Origin: Legionella sp. PC1000
Lineage (GTDB): Bacteria > Pseudomonadota > Gammaproteobacteria > Legionellales > Legionellaceae
Direction: 5' to 3'
Length of the DNA: 64,000 bases
Assembly (NCBI RefSeq): GCF_014109805.1
Contig: NZ_CP059400.1
Coordinates: forward strand, 962,001 to 1,026,000
This document shows positions 34,589 through 43,634 of this stretch, piece by piece. Every line of letters starts with the position of its first letter. Position 1 is the stretch's first letter. A program made the translations under genes and the position numbers. The notes under the pieces are model-generated. The model was not told where the DNA came from. It was given only the letters and a program-made list of their open reading frames with translations, and ran no database searches.

Positions 34589-35887
34589 ATGGACGAAAAT
34601 AATAAATCCCTGGCTCTCCGTGTCTGGATAGTCTGTGCGCTGGGTTTGTTCATAGATGGTTATGATTTATATATTGCTTCTGTAGCAGAGCCTTTTATTA
34701 ATGCTTTGTATCATCCTTCGTCACTTATGATTGGCCTCACTCAAGCTGCAGCACCTCTTGGGGCAGTATTTGGTGCAATCATTGTTGGTCGCTTGGCAGA
34801 TATGCTGGGTAGGAAAAGTATGCTCATTATAAATCTTGTATTTTTTGTGCTCATTGCTCTGTGTTCCGCTTTTGCCTGGAGTATAACCTCACTATGTGTT
34901 TTTCGATTTTTACTCGGTTTTGGCGTGGGGGCTGATTATCCTATTTGTGCAGCCTATTTAGCTGAAATGATTCCACCTCATAAAAGTGCCCAATTTATCG
35001 CAACTGCTATGTTTATCAATTGCCTTGCTTCTCCAGTAGGTGTCATTGTTGCCTGGCTTTTATTTAAACTGCATCCTCAACTCGATGTTTGGCGATGGAT
35101 ATTTGCTTCAGGAGCAATTCCTGCAATTGTAGGATTGTTATTTAGAGCTAAGCTGCCAGAGAGTTTTTTATGGCAAGTCCATCAACGGTTAAAACCACGC
35201 TCAAGACGTGCTGTTTTCACTCATTATCAATTTATATTTTCGCCAAGAATGATAAGAGTTACTGTTTGCCTTTGTCTTTGCTGGTTTTTACTCGATATAT
35301 CATATTATGGAATAGGGCTATTCACTCCTTACGTCTTACAGGCATTTAACCTTTCGAGCGAAGCAAATTTCCTAAGTGCGCAAACGGAAGTTCTAAAAAG
35401 CACTTTAGTGGTCAATATTTTTGTTACCTTAGGTGCTTTTGTCGTCATTTTTTTTGTCAATCACGTTTCTTTGATTAAACTGCAGAAAACAGGATTTCTC
35501 TTTTCGTTTGTGGGATTGTTAATTCTTAGCCTCAGCTATCTGTTCCCAAGTACTGGCATTATTTTTATAGGATTTATACTGTTCAATTTTTTTATAAATT
35601 TTGGTCCAGGAATTTCAACTTACCTACTGCCCGCAAAACTTTATAATCCTGAATTTAAAGCTACGGGACATGGATTGGCGGCTGGAACCGGGAAATTTGG
35701 TGCGTTTATTGGAACGGTTTTTTTACCTATCCTTCAGGCTCACTTGGGTATTTATCTGACTTTGGCTATTCTTGCCAGTACTCTTCTGCTGGGTTGGTGG
35801 TTAACAAAATGGTTAGAGCGGGAAGAGGGTAAATTAGCTACTGTTTCGGATGCAATTTCTGAAAATACATTGCTATCAGCGTCTTAA
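34589..35887 (+). CDS. MFS transporter, first gene of a phosphonate-type operon
   Basis: 432 residues with twelve predicted helices. GRLADMLGRKS in the loop after helix 2 and the repeated FRFLLGFGVGADYPICAAYLAEM are major-facilitator signatures of the sugar/organic-acid porter branch (AEY-type motif as YLAE). The second half has LPAKLYNPEFKATGHGLAAGTGKFGAF, the equivalent motif. The start has an AGAG site. The stop is 11 bases before the dioxygenase gene, so the transporter is probably co-transcribed. Import of the substrate of the next two enzymes, likely an organophosphonate, is inferred from context. Specificity is unproven. Confidence 0.85.
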   Translation: MDENNKSLALRVWIVCALGLFIDGYDLYIASVAEPFINALYHPSSLMIGLTQAAAPLGAVFGAIIVGRLADMLGRKSMLIINLVFFVLIALCSAFAWSITSLCVFRFLLGFGVGADYPICAAYLAEMIPPHKSAQFIATAMFINCLASPVGVIVAWLLFKLHPQLDVWRWIFASGAIPAIVGLLFRAKLPESFLWQVHQRLKPRSRRAVFTHYQFIFSPRMIRVTVCLCLCWFLLDISYYGIGLFTPYVLQAFNLSSEANFLSAQTEVLKSTLVVNIFVTLGAFVVIFFVNHVSLIKLQKTGFLFSFVGLLILSLSYLFPSTGIIFIGFILFNFFINFGPGISTYLLPAKLYNPEFKATGHGLAAGTGKFGAFIGTVFLPILQAHLGIYLTLAILASTLLLGWWLTKWLEREEGKLATVSDAISENTLLSAS

Positions 35888-35898
35888 AAGGGGAAATC

Positions 35899-36705
35899 AT
35901 GAATTATCAATTAAGTGAAGCGCAACAAAGTTTTTGGCAAAAACAGGGATTTGTCCTTTTGCAAGATTTTCTCTTGATTACTCTGAAACACCATCTGCAA
36001 ACCTGGTGTGATGAATTAACATCTTGGCCTGAAACACCAGGTAAGTGGATGAAGTATTTTGAAAAAAATGCCCAGGGTGGACGCCAGCTTTGTCGTGTTG
36101 AAAATTTTATTGATTATCATAAAGGAATGTATGAGGTAGCTAATGGCTCACGTACTTTAAACTTAGTGTCTTCATTAATGGGAGAACAGGCCTCTATTTT
36201 CAAAGAGAAAATTAACTATAAATTTCCGGGCGGGGGAGGTTTTAAACCGCATCAGGATGCTCCTGCTTTTATTAGCTTTAACCAACGATTTCACATCACC
36301 ATGATGGTGGCAATCGATGATTGTACTTTAGAAAATGGTTGTTTACACGTAGTTAAAGGAGGAGCGAATAAGCCTGTAATTCTTCCTCAAGAAGCGGATG
36401 GTTCGATTAAAACGGAAATTGCAGAGACTTTCCAGTGGACTCCAATTGAATGTAAAACGGGAGACGTCATTTTATTTGATTCTTATTTACCGCATTATTC
36501 TGAGGCAAACCGCAGCAATAAACCGCGTCGGGCGATTTTTATTACCTTTAGCAGATTGTCTGAAGGTGGGGCGAAGCGTGAAGCTTATTACCAGGATAAG
36601 CGGGAAAAGTTTCCTCCAGACTGTGAGCGCGATCCCAATAAAGATTACTCAGCCGGTGCTGCGATTTATAATGTCGCTAATCCTATTAGTGAAATGATGC
36701 AATGA
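35899..36705 (+). CDS. Fe(II)/2-oxoglutarate dioxygenase, PhyH/PhnY/TmpA-like
   Basis: 268 residues with a complete facial triad for phytanoyl-CoA-dioxygenase-type enzymes: HQD (H118, D120) in FKPHQDAPAF and distal H199 in SYLPHYSEAN, with R210/R211 for 2-oxoglutarate. GDVILFDSYLPH and the following region match the family. A paired HD-oxygenase gene overlaps its stop by ATGA, the arrangement of PhnY/PhnZ and TmpA/TmpB. The enzyme then would hydroxylate C1 of an aminoalkylphosphonate such as 2-aminoethylphosphonate or its N-methylated forms. This assignment rests on the partner, not on residues unique to phosphonate enzymes. Confidence 0.85.
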   Translation: MNYQLSEAQQSFWQKQGFVLLQDFLLITLKHHLQTWCDELTSWPETPGKWMKYFEKNAQGGRQLCRVENFIDYHKGMYEVANGSRTLNLVSSLMGEQASIFKEKINYKFPGGGGFKPHQDAPAFISFNQRFHITMMVAIDDCTLENGCLHVVKGGANKPVILPQEADGSIKTEIAETFQWTPIECKTGDVILFDSYLPHYSEANRSNKPRRAIFITFSRLSEGGAKREAYYQDKREKFPPDCERDPNKDYSAGAAIYNVANPISEMMQ

Positions 36706-37385
36706 AGACAATGAATCATATCGACCAAAAAATTGATAGGGTTTTTCAGTATTTGTGTTTCTCTAAAGACATGGATTACATTGGAGAGTCTGTTTCGCAA
36801 TTAGAACATGCGTTACAGTGCGCCTATTTTGCCGAGCAAGCAGGACATGGCCAGGAAGTCATTCTTGCGTGCTTGTTGCATGATATAGGGCATTTTGCCT
36901 CAGATACCGAGCAAAACAAGATGGCAGATTTAGGGGTAGTGCATCATGAATGGATTGGTGCGCAATTAGCCTATAGCTCAGGATTTTCTGCAAAAGTAGC
37001 CTTGCTCATTGGTAATCATGTGAATGCCAAACGCTATCTGGCAGGAAAGAAAAAAGACTATTTTGAGCGTTTATCTGAAGCAAGTAAGAAAACGCTTCTC
37101 TTTCAAGGCGGGGTGATGTCGGATGAGGAGATGCGGCACTTTGAGGCAAATACTCATTTTAAAGATATATTACGCGTGCGAGTAAATGATGAAAAAGCCA
37201 AAGAAATTGGTTTGGAGGTTCCCGACCTTGTTTATTATCGCCCATATTTATATAAGCACTTTGAGGAAACGGTAGGATGCCCAGTAAATATGGTGCTCCC
37301 AGATTATGTGGATAATGTATGGGTAGAGCAATTTAAAGCGTCACTTGAGAATGAGTGCAATAAGAATTTATCCGGTGAAAAATAA
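36702..37385 (+). CDS. HD-domain mixed-valent diiron oxygenase, PhnZ/TmpB-like
   Basis: 227 residues. YIGESVSQLEHALQCA carries a Tyr and Glu three apart (Y26, E29), as the Tyr-Glu pair of PhnZ, followed by H36. The HD motif is LLHDIGH (H60/D61), with HHEWIGAQ and GNHVNAKRY giving further metal and phosphonate-binding His/Lys. LSEASKKTLLFQGGVM and RVNDEKAKE complete the family pattern. PhnZ-type enzymes cleave the C-P bond of hydroxylated aminoalkylphosphonates, releasing phosphate and glycine or glycine betaine. The gene overlaps the dioxygenase by 4 bases. PhnZ versus TmpB specificity is undetermined. Confidence 0.85.
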   Translation: MKTMNHIDQKIDRVFQYLCFSKDMDYIGESVSQLEHALQCAYFAEQAGHGQEVILACLLHDIGHFASDTEQNKMADLGVVHHEWIGAQLAYSSGFSAKVALLIGNHVNAKRYLAGKKKDYFERLSEASKKTLLFQGGVMSDEEMRHFEANTHFKDILRVRVNDEKAKEIGLEVPDLVYYRPYLYKHFEETVGCPVNMVLPDYVDNVWVEQFKASLENECNKNLSGEK

Positions 37386-37508
37386 AGGTGGCTCTATTGG
37401 GAAAAAAAGGTTAGAATTATTGCTGAATAATTTTACATTATGTAAATATTTTCAATAAATTTTTTCTGTTAAAGTCGGCTCGCCGCTCCACGTTCCCAAG
37501 GGCCAAGA

Positions 37509-38762
37509 ATGAATATGTACGCACAAACAACCCAAGAAAAAAGACAACTCTGGATTATTTTACTCATTGTCTTAATTAGTTTTATTGGTTCATCTATTGC
37601 TTACCCCATTTTCCCACCTTTGTTTTTACAATCCACGGATCAATCAATTATTTCCCCGGAATGGAGTGAAACAAGCAGACGTATTTTGCTGGGGCTAACC
37701 CTTGCAATTTTTCCTTTGGGACAATTTATTGGCTCTCCTATTCTAGGAAGAAATTCTGACCTGTACGGCCGCAAAAAAATAATGGTAATCAGTTTGGCAG
37801 GAAGCATACTGGGGTATTTATTGACTGTCATCGCATTTTGGACAAACAGTTTCTGGTTGTTATTATTTAGCCGCTTTTTAACCGGATTCATGGAAGGAAC
37901 TTTTGCCGTTGCAAGGGCGTTGGCCACTGAATTAACTACAATTAGCAAGTTTGTAAGCTTTGGTAGAATTAACAGCATGGCTGGCATTGGCTACATCATT
38001 GGACCAATCATTGGTGGTTTACTATCAAACTCAAATATTGTTCCCTGGTTTTCATGGTCGTTCCCTTTTACTTTTGCAGCATTCGCTTCAATTATCACCC
38101 TGAGCCTTGCCTGGTGGAAATTACCAGAGCATAAAACCCTATCCAAACCTGAAAAAAAATCCATATTAAGCCAACTCAATATTATCCGGCAATTCAAGCT
38201 CTTATTTCAAAATCATCCCCATTTAATCCATCTGCTCATCATCAGCACATTGTTTACCTTCGCAGTGGATATGTTTTATGAATTTGGCCCGGTTTATCTG
38301 GCGGGAAAATGGTTTATGTCTCCAGGCATGATTGCGGTTTATAATGCTGCATTGTCAGCTGCCCTTGCTTTAGGTGCCGCATGGCTTCCACATCATCTTT
38401 CAAAACATATGCCCGTTCATAAAATGATAATCTTGGCTATGATGACCACTGCTCTGATTTTTGCGGCGATGGTTGCTTTTCAATACCCATCAGCCCTATT
38501 TTTATTGTTCACACTTATTGGATTTAGTATCACTACTGTGACAACAACGATGACGATTCACATATCAAACATGTCTCATACTGCTATTCAAGGAGAAGTC
38601 ATGGGTGCACAATTAAGCTTGCGTACTCTAGGTGATGCTATTATTTGCTTTGTTGGTGGGTTTCTAATTGTTTTATCAATTATCACCCCTATTATTTTAT
38701 GCGGTATCACTGCATTGACTGCTGGCATTTTGTGCTTGGTATATTTAAAACCAGCAGTCTAA
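37509..38762 (+). CDS. MFS transporter, drug-efflux (TCR/TetA-like) type
   Basis: 417 residues with twelve helices and a basic cytosolic loop in the middle. GRNSDLYGRKKIM is the helix 2-3 motif, LFSRFLTGFMEGTFAVARA and GRINSMAGIGYIIGPIIGGLL are the drug:H+ antiporter motif C region. AAGGG lies 7 bases before the ATG. It sits after a gap of about 120 bases from the phosphonate operon, so co-transcription is uncertain. Substrate unknown, probably efflux. Confidence 0.82.
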   Translation: MNMYAQTTQEKRQLWIILLIVLISFIGSSIAYPIFPPLFLQSTDQSIISPEWSETSRRILLGLTLAIFPLGQFIGSPILGRNSDLYGRKKIMVISLAGSILGYLLTVIAFWTNSFWLLLFSRFLTGFMEGTFAVARALATELTTISKFVSFGRINSMAGIGYIIGPIIGGLLSNSNIVPWFSWSFPFTFAAFASIITLSLAWWKLPEHKTLSKPEKKSILSQLNIIRQFKLLFQNHPHLIHLLIISTLFTFAVDMFYEFGPVYLAGKWFMSPGMIAVYNAALSAALALGAAWLPHHLSKHMPVHKMIILAMMTTALIFAAMVAFQYPSALFLLFTLIGFSITTVTTTMTIHISNMSHTAIQGEVMGAQLSLRTLGDAIICFVGGFLIVLSIITPIILCGITALTAGILCLVYLKPAV

Positions 38763-39022
38763 ATAGGTTTGTGATGATTGAATAGTAGTACCCTTATGCA
38801 GGTAGAGCCTTTCGCTGTTGATCATAGTAATAACTCATCATTGATGATTATTTATTTATTGAAAAAATGCATTTAAATTATTTAATTTATTGATTAATAA
38901 GTAATTTTTTATTTTAGGTGGCCCTATGATTTTTTCGAAATCTCTGTTAAATTAATTCGCTGTTGTTTTTATCAGAAGAAGTTTGCTTAAAGCACTTTTT
39001 TTCGTGTAGTTATTTTTTAAGG

Positions 39023-39871
39023 ATGAAGAAATTGTTAAAGAGTAAATATGGATTTGCATTAGCTATTTTTGGATTCACTTCAATTAGTGTTCAACCAAGC
39101 ATTGCGGCTGCTTCGCCTGTAGTAAAAAAGCACGCTGTTTGGAAAGATCAGATTGAAAAAAAAGTTGATTGGTTTTCAATGAGTTGGCGTCCTTTTGCAA
39201 CGGTATCATTAGGCGCAGCATTCACTGATGATGCAGGTAAGTCGCAATTTATTTCTATTGACGATCCTGTTCAAGATGAGTCATTTAGTTATTCTGCCGA
39301 CGATACGGATCAATCTAAATTTATATATGGGGTTTCGCTTGGGATAGAAATTCTATTAAATCCAAGTTGGTTTTTACAAACCGGGTTTAGTTATTATCAA
39401 CCCATGGAATTTAATACCCAAGGTGTTGTGACACAAGGCGCGTCGGATGTATTAATATTTGATTCATTTTCATATAAGTATGATATACAGGCATACCAAG
39501 TATTATTTGAAAACAAACTATTATATAACTGGATGTACCAATCGCTGACTTTCCATCCGTACATTTCAGGAGGTATCGGGGTTAGTTCGAATACTGCAAA
39601 AGATTTCACTGTCAATATTGTACCTGAATTTAGCACCTTTAGTAATCAATTTAAGGATGAGACGCGTACCTCTTTCTCGTATAGGGTAGGGGCGGGTGTA
39701 GATTATGATGTGACAAATCATATCCGTGTAGGTGTGGGCTATCGATTTTCTGACTTTGGTAAAGTGGAGCTTGGAAACGCTTCAATCGACGGTGTTCCCA
39801 CATTTAATAATTTATCACAATCTCATTTATATACTAACGAAGTATTAGGACAAATCACTTTTGTGATTTAA
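39023..39871 (+). CDS. outer-membrane beta-barrel protein
   Basis: About 282 residues from the ATG at 39023, giving a signal peptide KKLLKSKYGFALAIFGFTSI followed by SVQPSIAAA. The rest alternates aromatic and polar residues (FIYGVSLGIEIL, WFLQTGFSYYQPMEF, YRVGAGVDYDVTNHIRVGVGYRF), the pattern of an eight- to ten-strand barrel, and ends with F-V-I, a terminal strand. An upstream in-frame start at 38963 would precede the signal peptide with no reason. Exact porin type is not identified. Confidence 0.72.
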   Translation: MKKLLKSKYGFALAIFGFTSISVQPSIAAASPVVKKHAVWKDQIEKKVDWFSMSWRPFATVSLGAAFTDDAGKSQFISIDDPVQDESFSYSADDTDQSKFIYGVSLGIEILLNPSWFLQTGFSYYQPMEFNTQGVVTQGASDVLIFDSFSYKYDIQAYQVLFENKLLYNWMYQSLTFHPYISGGIGVSSNTAKDFTVNIVPEFSTFSNQFKDETRTSFSYRVGAGVDYDVTNHIRVGVGYRFSDFGKVELGNASIDGVPTFNNLSQSHLYTNEVLGQITFVI

Positions 39872-40118
39872 AGGAGATGTAAAGCCTGGTTTGGTTTTAT
39901 ATAGACTCCAACAAAGTACAAAATTTACTTCAGATGCTTAAATTTTAGGGATATGATTGGCGTTTTGAGTGTGATCTAAATTGTCATTCAAGTGATTTAA
40001 CTCATTCTTCTTACTCAATGATAGTTCCTGAGCTTTAGGCATCTGTATTTGAATTAATAGATGTGCTTTTGAGCAGCTTATTTTTTAAGCATTGTATTAG
40101 ACTATCAAAGGATGAACA

Positions 40119-41780
40119 ATGAAATATAAATATCATTTGTGTGCGGTTGGTTTTTGGGGGATTGTCGCTTCAATGAGCAGCTTTGCCTTACCTTTCAATA
40201 TTAATCCCCAAGGTACCTTACCTACCACTGTTCCTGTAGGAGCAAGTGTGAATGCTGCATACACGGTGACGAACAACACCTTATCGATGCGGTTTAATAA
40301 TTTTGTTAAGTGGCTTCCACCTAATGTAACTCAGGTGCTTGAGCCAACAGATCCGACTGTTTGTCCACTTTTTTTTAATTTAGGGCCAAATGGTTCGATT
40401 AATCAAAGTTGTACTTTAAAATTGAAAATATCCGGTGCGGTTAATCGGAATGATCCTGATCCTCACCATCATTTATTTGTTTGCTTTCCTGGGGGCAAAA
40501 CCTGTGCCGGCCCAACACTTGATAATTCGTTAAATGTAATTGTAACCAACGCGCCACCAGAAACCCAAATTTCTGTTGCAGTGGGGGGCTATGGAACTTT
40601 AACTTCAGGATTTCCGCTTGTTTATACAAGTAATAATAATGGCGCTACCTGGCCCACTCCGGTATTACCACCCACTGTTGGTCTTCCCGGTAATCAAGCA
40701 GCACTTATTGGTGTGGCGTGCAATGGAAATCTCTGTACTGCCATTGGTGCGGTTTTCGGACAGGTAGATGATACGTTGCCTTTTTCATATTCAAGCTCAG
40801 ATAGAGGAGCAACCTGGTCTGCACCTAACCTTTTTTTACGGACCGGTCCTCTTGCAACCAGTAATGAGATCCTCCTTGTTACTGTGAGTTGTGTGGGTAG
40901 CAATTGTGTGAGTGGAGGAACATGGCGGGACAGTGTTTCTGGAAATCGTTATCCACTGAGCTATTGGAGTTCTAATAATGGCGTCACCTGGTCTCAGCCT
41001 ACGTTTCTTTCAACTGCAGCTCTTCCACCTGGAAATGAAGGTGCAAGACTTGGTTCAATTAGTTGTGTTGGAACAAATTGTTCTGCAGTTGGTTTTTATA
41101 ATGACGCTACAGGCGATCGCCAACCTGTGAGTTATTTCAGTGCAAACAATGGAATGACTTGGTCCGAAGCAATCATACCAAGTACTGCTAATTTTCCAGT
41201 TGGATATGTAGGTGGTGCTAAGCTGATGGGTGTAAGCTGTGTTGGCACGAATTGCAGTGCTGTGGGTGAGAGTCCTGACCCAGCAAATCCTAACGGAAAT
41301 TTACCTCTGAGTTATACCAGTGCAAATGGTGGAATTTCCTGGTCTTTAGTAAGGTTTCTTTCAATAAATGGTTTGCCGCCTGGAAACAATGGAGCGTTTC
41401 TAAATGGAGTGAGCTGCGCCGGTGTTCGTTGTTCTGCGGTGGGATATTACAGAACAAGTACGGATCAGGTATTGCCTGTGAGTTATTTCAGCGCAAATAA
41501 TGGAGTAACTTGGTCAGAAGCTATATTTCCTCCTACAAGCGGGATTCCTGCAGGCTTCGAGAATGCCCAATTAACCGGAGTTTCATGTAAAAATAATATA
41601 TGTTCAGCAGTTGGCTTTTATAACGATCCAATGGGCACTACATTTCCTCTAACTTATCAAAGTTTGGATAATGGAATAACCTGGACCCTCTTTTTGCCGA
41701 GTATTGCTTCTATTCCTGGCGCTACTTCAGCTGTTACGTTTAGTGTAGGTGGTTCTGAAAGTGGTCTTTTGCAAACCTAA
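40119..41780 (+). CDS. exported Asp-box repeat protein
   Basis: 553 residues. A signal peptide (MKYKYHLCAVGFWGIVASM to SFA) is followed by a beta-domain (about 25-150) with a Cys pair, then about six imperfect 55-65-residue repeats. Each holds a Cys-x3-Cys pair (VSCVGTNCSAVG) and an Asp-box S-x-D/N-x-G-x-T-W (SANNGVTWSEA, SSDRGATW), as in BNR/sialidase-type beta-propellers. The catalytic residues of sialidases are not seen, so adhesion or binding outside the cell is likely. AAGGATG is 8 bases before the start. A terminator follows. Confidence 0.75.
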   Translation: MKYKYHLCAVGFWGIVASMSSFALPFNINPQGTLPTTVPVGASVNAAYTVTNNTLSMRFNNFVKWLPPNVTQVLEPTDPTVCPLFFNLGPNGSINQSCTLKLKISGAVNRNDPDPHHHLFVCFPGGKTCAGPTLDNSLNVIVTNAPPETQISVAVGGYGTLTSGFPLVYTSNNNGATWPTPVLPPTVGLPGNQAALIGVACNGNLCTAIGAVFGQVDDTLPFSYSSSDRGATWSAPNLFLRTGPLATSNEILLVTVSCVGSNCVSGGTWRDSVSGNRYPLSYWSSNNGVTWSQPTFLSTAALPPGNEGARLGSISCVGTNCSAVGFYNDATGDRQPVSYFSANNGMTWSEAIIPSTANFPVGYVGGAKLMGVSCVGTNCSAVGESPDPANPNGNLPLSYTSANGGISWSLVRFLSINGLPPGNNGAFLNGVSCAGVRCSAVGYYRTSTDQVLPVSYFSANNGVTWSEAIFPPTSGIPAGFENAQLTGVSCKNNICSAVGFYNDPMGTTFPLTYQSLDNGITWTLFLPSIASIPGATSAVTFSVGGSESGLLQT

Positions 41781-41792
41781 TCTTGGGATAAA

Positions 41793-41820
41793 GCTAACTC
41801 AGGATGTTTCCTGGGTTAGC
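41793..41820. terminator. terminator between convergent genes
   Basis: GCTAACTCAGGA and TCCTGGGTTAGC pair (one T-G wobble) around a short loop, between the Asp-box gene and the convergent nagA. Confidence 0.7.
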
Positions 41821-41857
41821 AAATTACCTTAAAGCAAAATTAGTATTATTTCCGAAT

Positions 41858-43279
41858 CTAATTGCAGGTGAAATTTATCTGGGATCCTGGATAGTTGTTC
41901 TCAGTGATAGATACCCTCGATAAAAATCCATGATTGAGTAAGCCTGATATTGGCCATTGCAATTGTTGATGCTCTATGACTTTGCCATTACACGAACTCA
42001 AAATAAGTTGTCCGTTATTATTAAAAATAGAGAAATTTTTGTTATCGGGTAAATTTTGGAGTGTCTCCCTGGATAAGGAGGTCATTCTGGGGTTAGTGAT
42101 GAGTGCTGCATATATAAAATCCATACGACTTTCTATGGGCTCACCACACATTGATTCAAAATATTTTTGCGCGCAAAAGGATAATGAGGCTGCACTGCCA
42201 GCAAGGGTTTTTACAGAACCTTTTTCTCCAGAAGGTAGACTGCCTTCTTTCATCAGGAAATTACCTTCCTTGTCTGCCAAATAGAAACTATTGTGCTCTT
42301 TACGAATATCCAAACTTCCTAATTTATAGGCTCCATCTTGACAACCTGTGGGCCCCAAGGCATCGGTTACAAGAATAATTTTGTTTTTAACCGCATTGTG
42401 TATGAGCGAAATAAATGAGGGAGATAAATGTACACCATCAGTAATGAGTTCCACCCCAGGCGGACAATGCTCAGGATTTTCGAGTATCCATTGTACTACA
42501 TGGCTTTTGGGGTCACTTAAAGTAAGTGGTCGTGTCTCTCTGCTACACGATTCTTGACACCCATTGCCTAGGTGCGTAAATCCACGAGCGCCCGCCGCAA
42601 TTGCACGGCTAAGGATCTCCTTATCATCCGGATTGCAGTGACCAATAAATACTGTTACAAAAATACCTTCTTGTTCAAGTGACTTTGTCTGTCTAATAAA
42701 ATCTTCTGCACCTAATAAATCAGGCGCAATTGTGATTTTCCAGTGTTTAATGTGAGGCGCTACATCAATAATATCCCTAAATTGTTCCATACAAATACTA
42801 TTTTGTAATGCATCTTCAGCATGAGCACCTTTACAACTCTTTGAGATAAAGGGGCCTTCTAAATGTACGCCAAGAAGCTGAGTATCACCTGGGGTAGGAT
42901 TTTGTTCTTGTTTGTGAATAAAATCATTAATTTTTATCAGTGATTTTTTTAAGGCGGGGATTGGCATGGATACTAGAGTTGCGAGCGCATAAGAAAGTCC
43001 CGTGTTTCCTAGTGCTTTAACAATCCGATCCAAGCCTTCATCACTTATTTCATTGCCTAAATCAGCAAAATCAATACCGCCCTGGCCATGAACATGAGAA
43101 TCCAGCATCCCTGGCATGAAGAAATAGCAACCTTTAGAATCAATTATTTTATCCTCTTGAAAAGATGATAAATCAGCATCAATATTGAAAATTATTCTTG
43201 CCCCATCTTCGGTAATTTGCACGTGTTTTAATTCTTTAATCCCGGCATGGTTATAGACATAAATATTTTTAATTAGCAT
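41858..43279 (-). CDS. nagA: N-acetylglucosamine-6-phosphate deacetylase NagA, with C-terminal extension
   Basis: 473 residues; typical enzymes have about 380. The amidohydrolase motifs are in place: MLDSHVHGQGGIDF (HxH), GVHLEGPFIS (Glu ligand), FIGHCN and GFTHLGNG (His ligands), ITDGVHLSP and LVTDALGPTG (catalytic Asp). It removes acetate from GlcNAc-6-P, making GlcN-6-P for NagB. The extra C-terminal part (about 430-473, SITENNYPGSQINF) is not recognised. GAGGG is 7 bases before the ATG. It is divergent from nagB across about 355 bp. Confidence 0.9.
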   Translation of the reverse strand: MLIKNIYVYNHAGIKELKHVQITEDGARIIFNIDADLSSFQEDKIIDSKGCYFFMPGMLDSHVHGQGGIDFADLGNEISDEGLDRIVKALGNTGLSYALATLVSMPIPALKKSLIKINDFIHKQEQNPTPGDTQLLGVHLEGPFISKSCKGAHAEDALQNSICMEQFRDIIDVAPHIKHWKITIAPDLLGAEDFIRQTKSLEQEGIFVTVFIGHCNPDDKEILSRAIAAGARGFTHLGNGCQESCSRETRPLTLSDPKSHVVQWILENPEHCPPGVELITDGVHLSPSFISLIHNAVKNKIILVTDALGPTGCQDGAYKLGSLDIRKEHNSFYLADKEGNFLMKEGSLPSGEKGSVKTLAGSAASLSFCAQKYFESMCGEPIESRMDFIYAALITNPRMTSLSRETLQNLPDNKNFSIFNNNGQLILSSCNGKVIEHQQLQWPISGLLNHGFLSRVSITENNYPGSQINFTCN

Positions 43280-43634
43280 TTAATACCCTCTTAGGGATGA
43301 GCTCCACAAACAATTGCCGGGCGCTTAATCTATTCCGGTCAGAGCTCTAAATACATGTTTTAGAACCGGACCCCCTCAGGAAATGCCCTAGAGTTTCACT
43401 GCTAAATTGGCTAAAATCGCACGTCGATAAATCAATTTTTTTTATGATTCATTGGCATCCTGCACTATTGTAATTGTAACAAAATATGGGAATGAGATGA
43501 ATGGAGTGTTCCATAAGGTTTTGTTTACATTTCTACTGTCTTGGTGAAATGTAACCAAATCCTAAGTGATCTTCTTTAATCTGAATTCTTATTTGTATCG
43601 GATAGTACACCTTGAATTCTCGGAGAAAATATTT
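43280..43634. promoter_or_regulatory. nagA-nagB divergent control region
   Basis: No gene is visible here. It holds an imperfect dyad near nagA (43335-43369: CCGGT...ACCGG with CTAAA/TTTAG inside) and a second dyad (43526-43553), described separately. Divergent promoters must lie here. Confidence 0.5.
43526..43553. promoter_or_regulatory. candidate operator for nag genes
   Basis: TACATTTC and GAAATGTA are exact complements with a 12-base gap, about 80 bases before the nagB start. Size and spacing suit a helix-turn-helix dimer. The regulator is not in the window. Confidence 0.4.

Noticed and set aside
36398..36697. 99-codon frame inside the dioxygenase gene
   Set aside because: A shifted shadow of a gene whose own frame shows a full catalytic triad.
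40119..41780. Sialidase
   Set aside because: Asp-boxes are repeated but the arginine triad and catalytic acids of sialidases are not recognisable.
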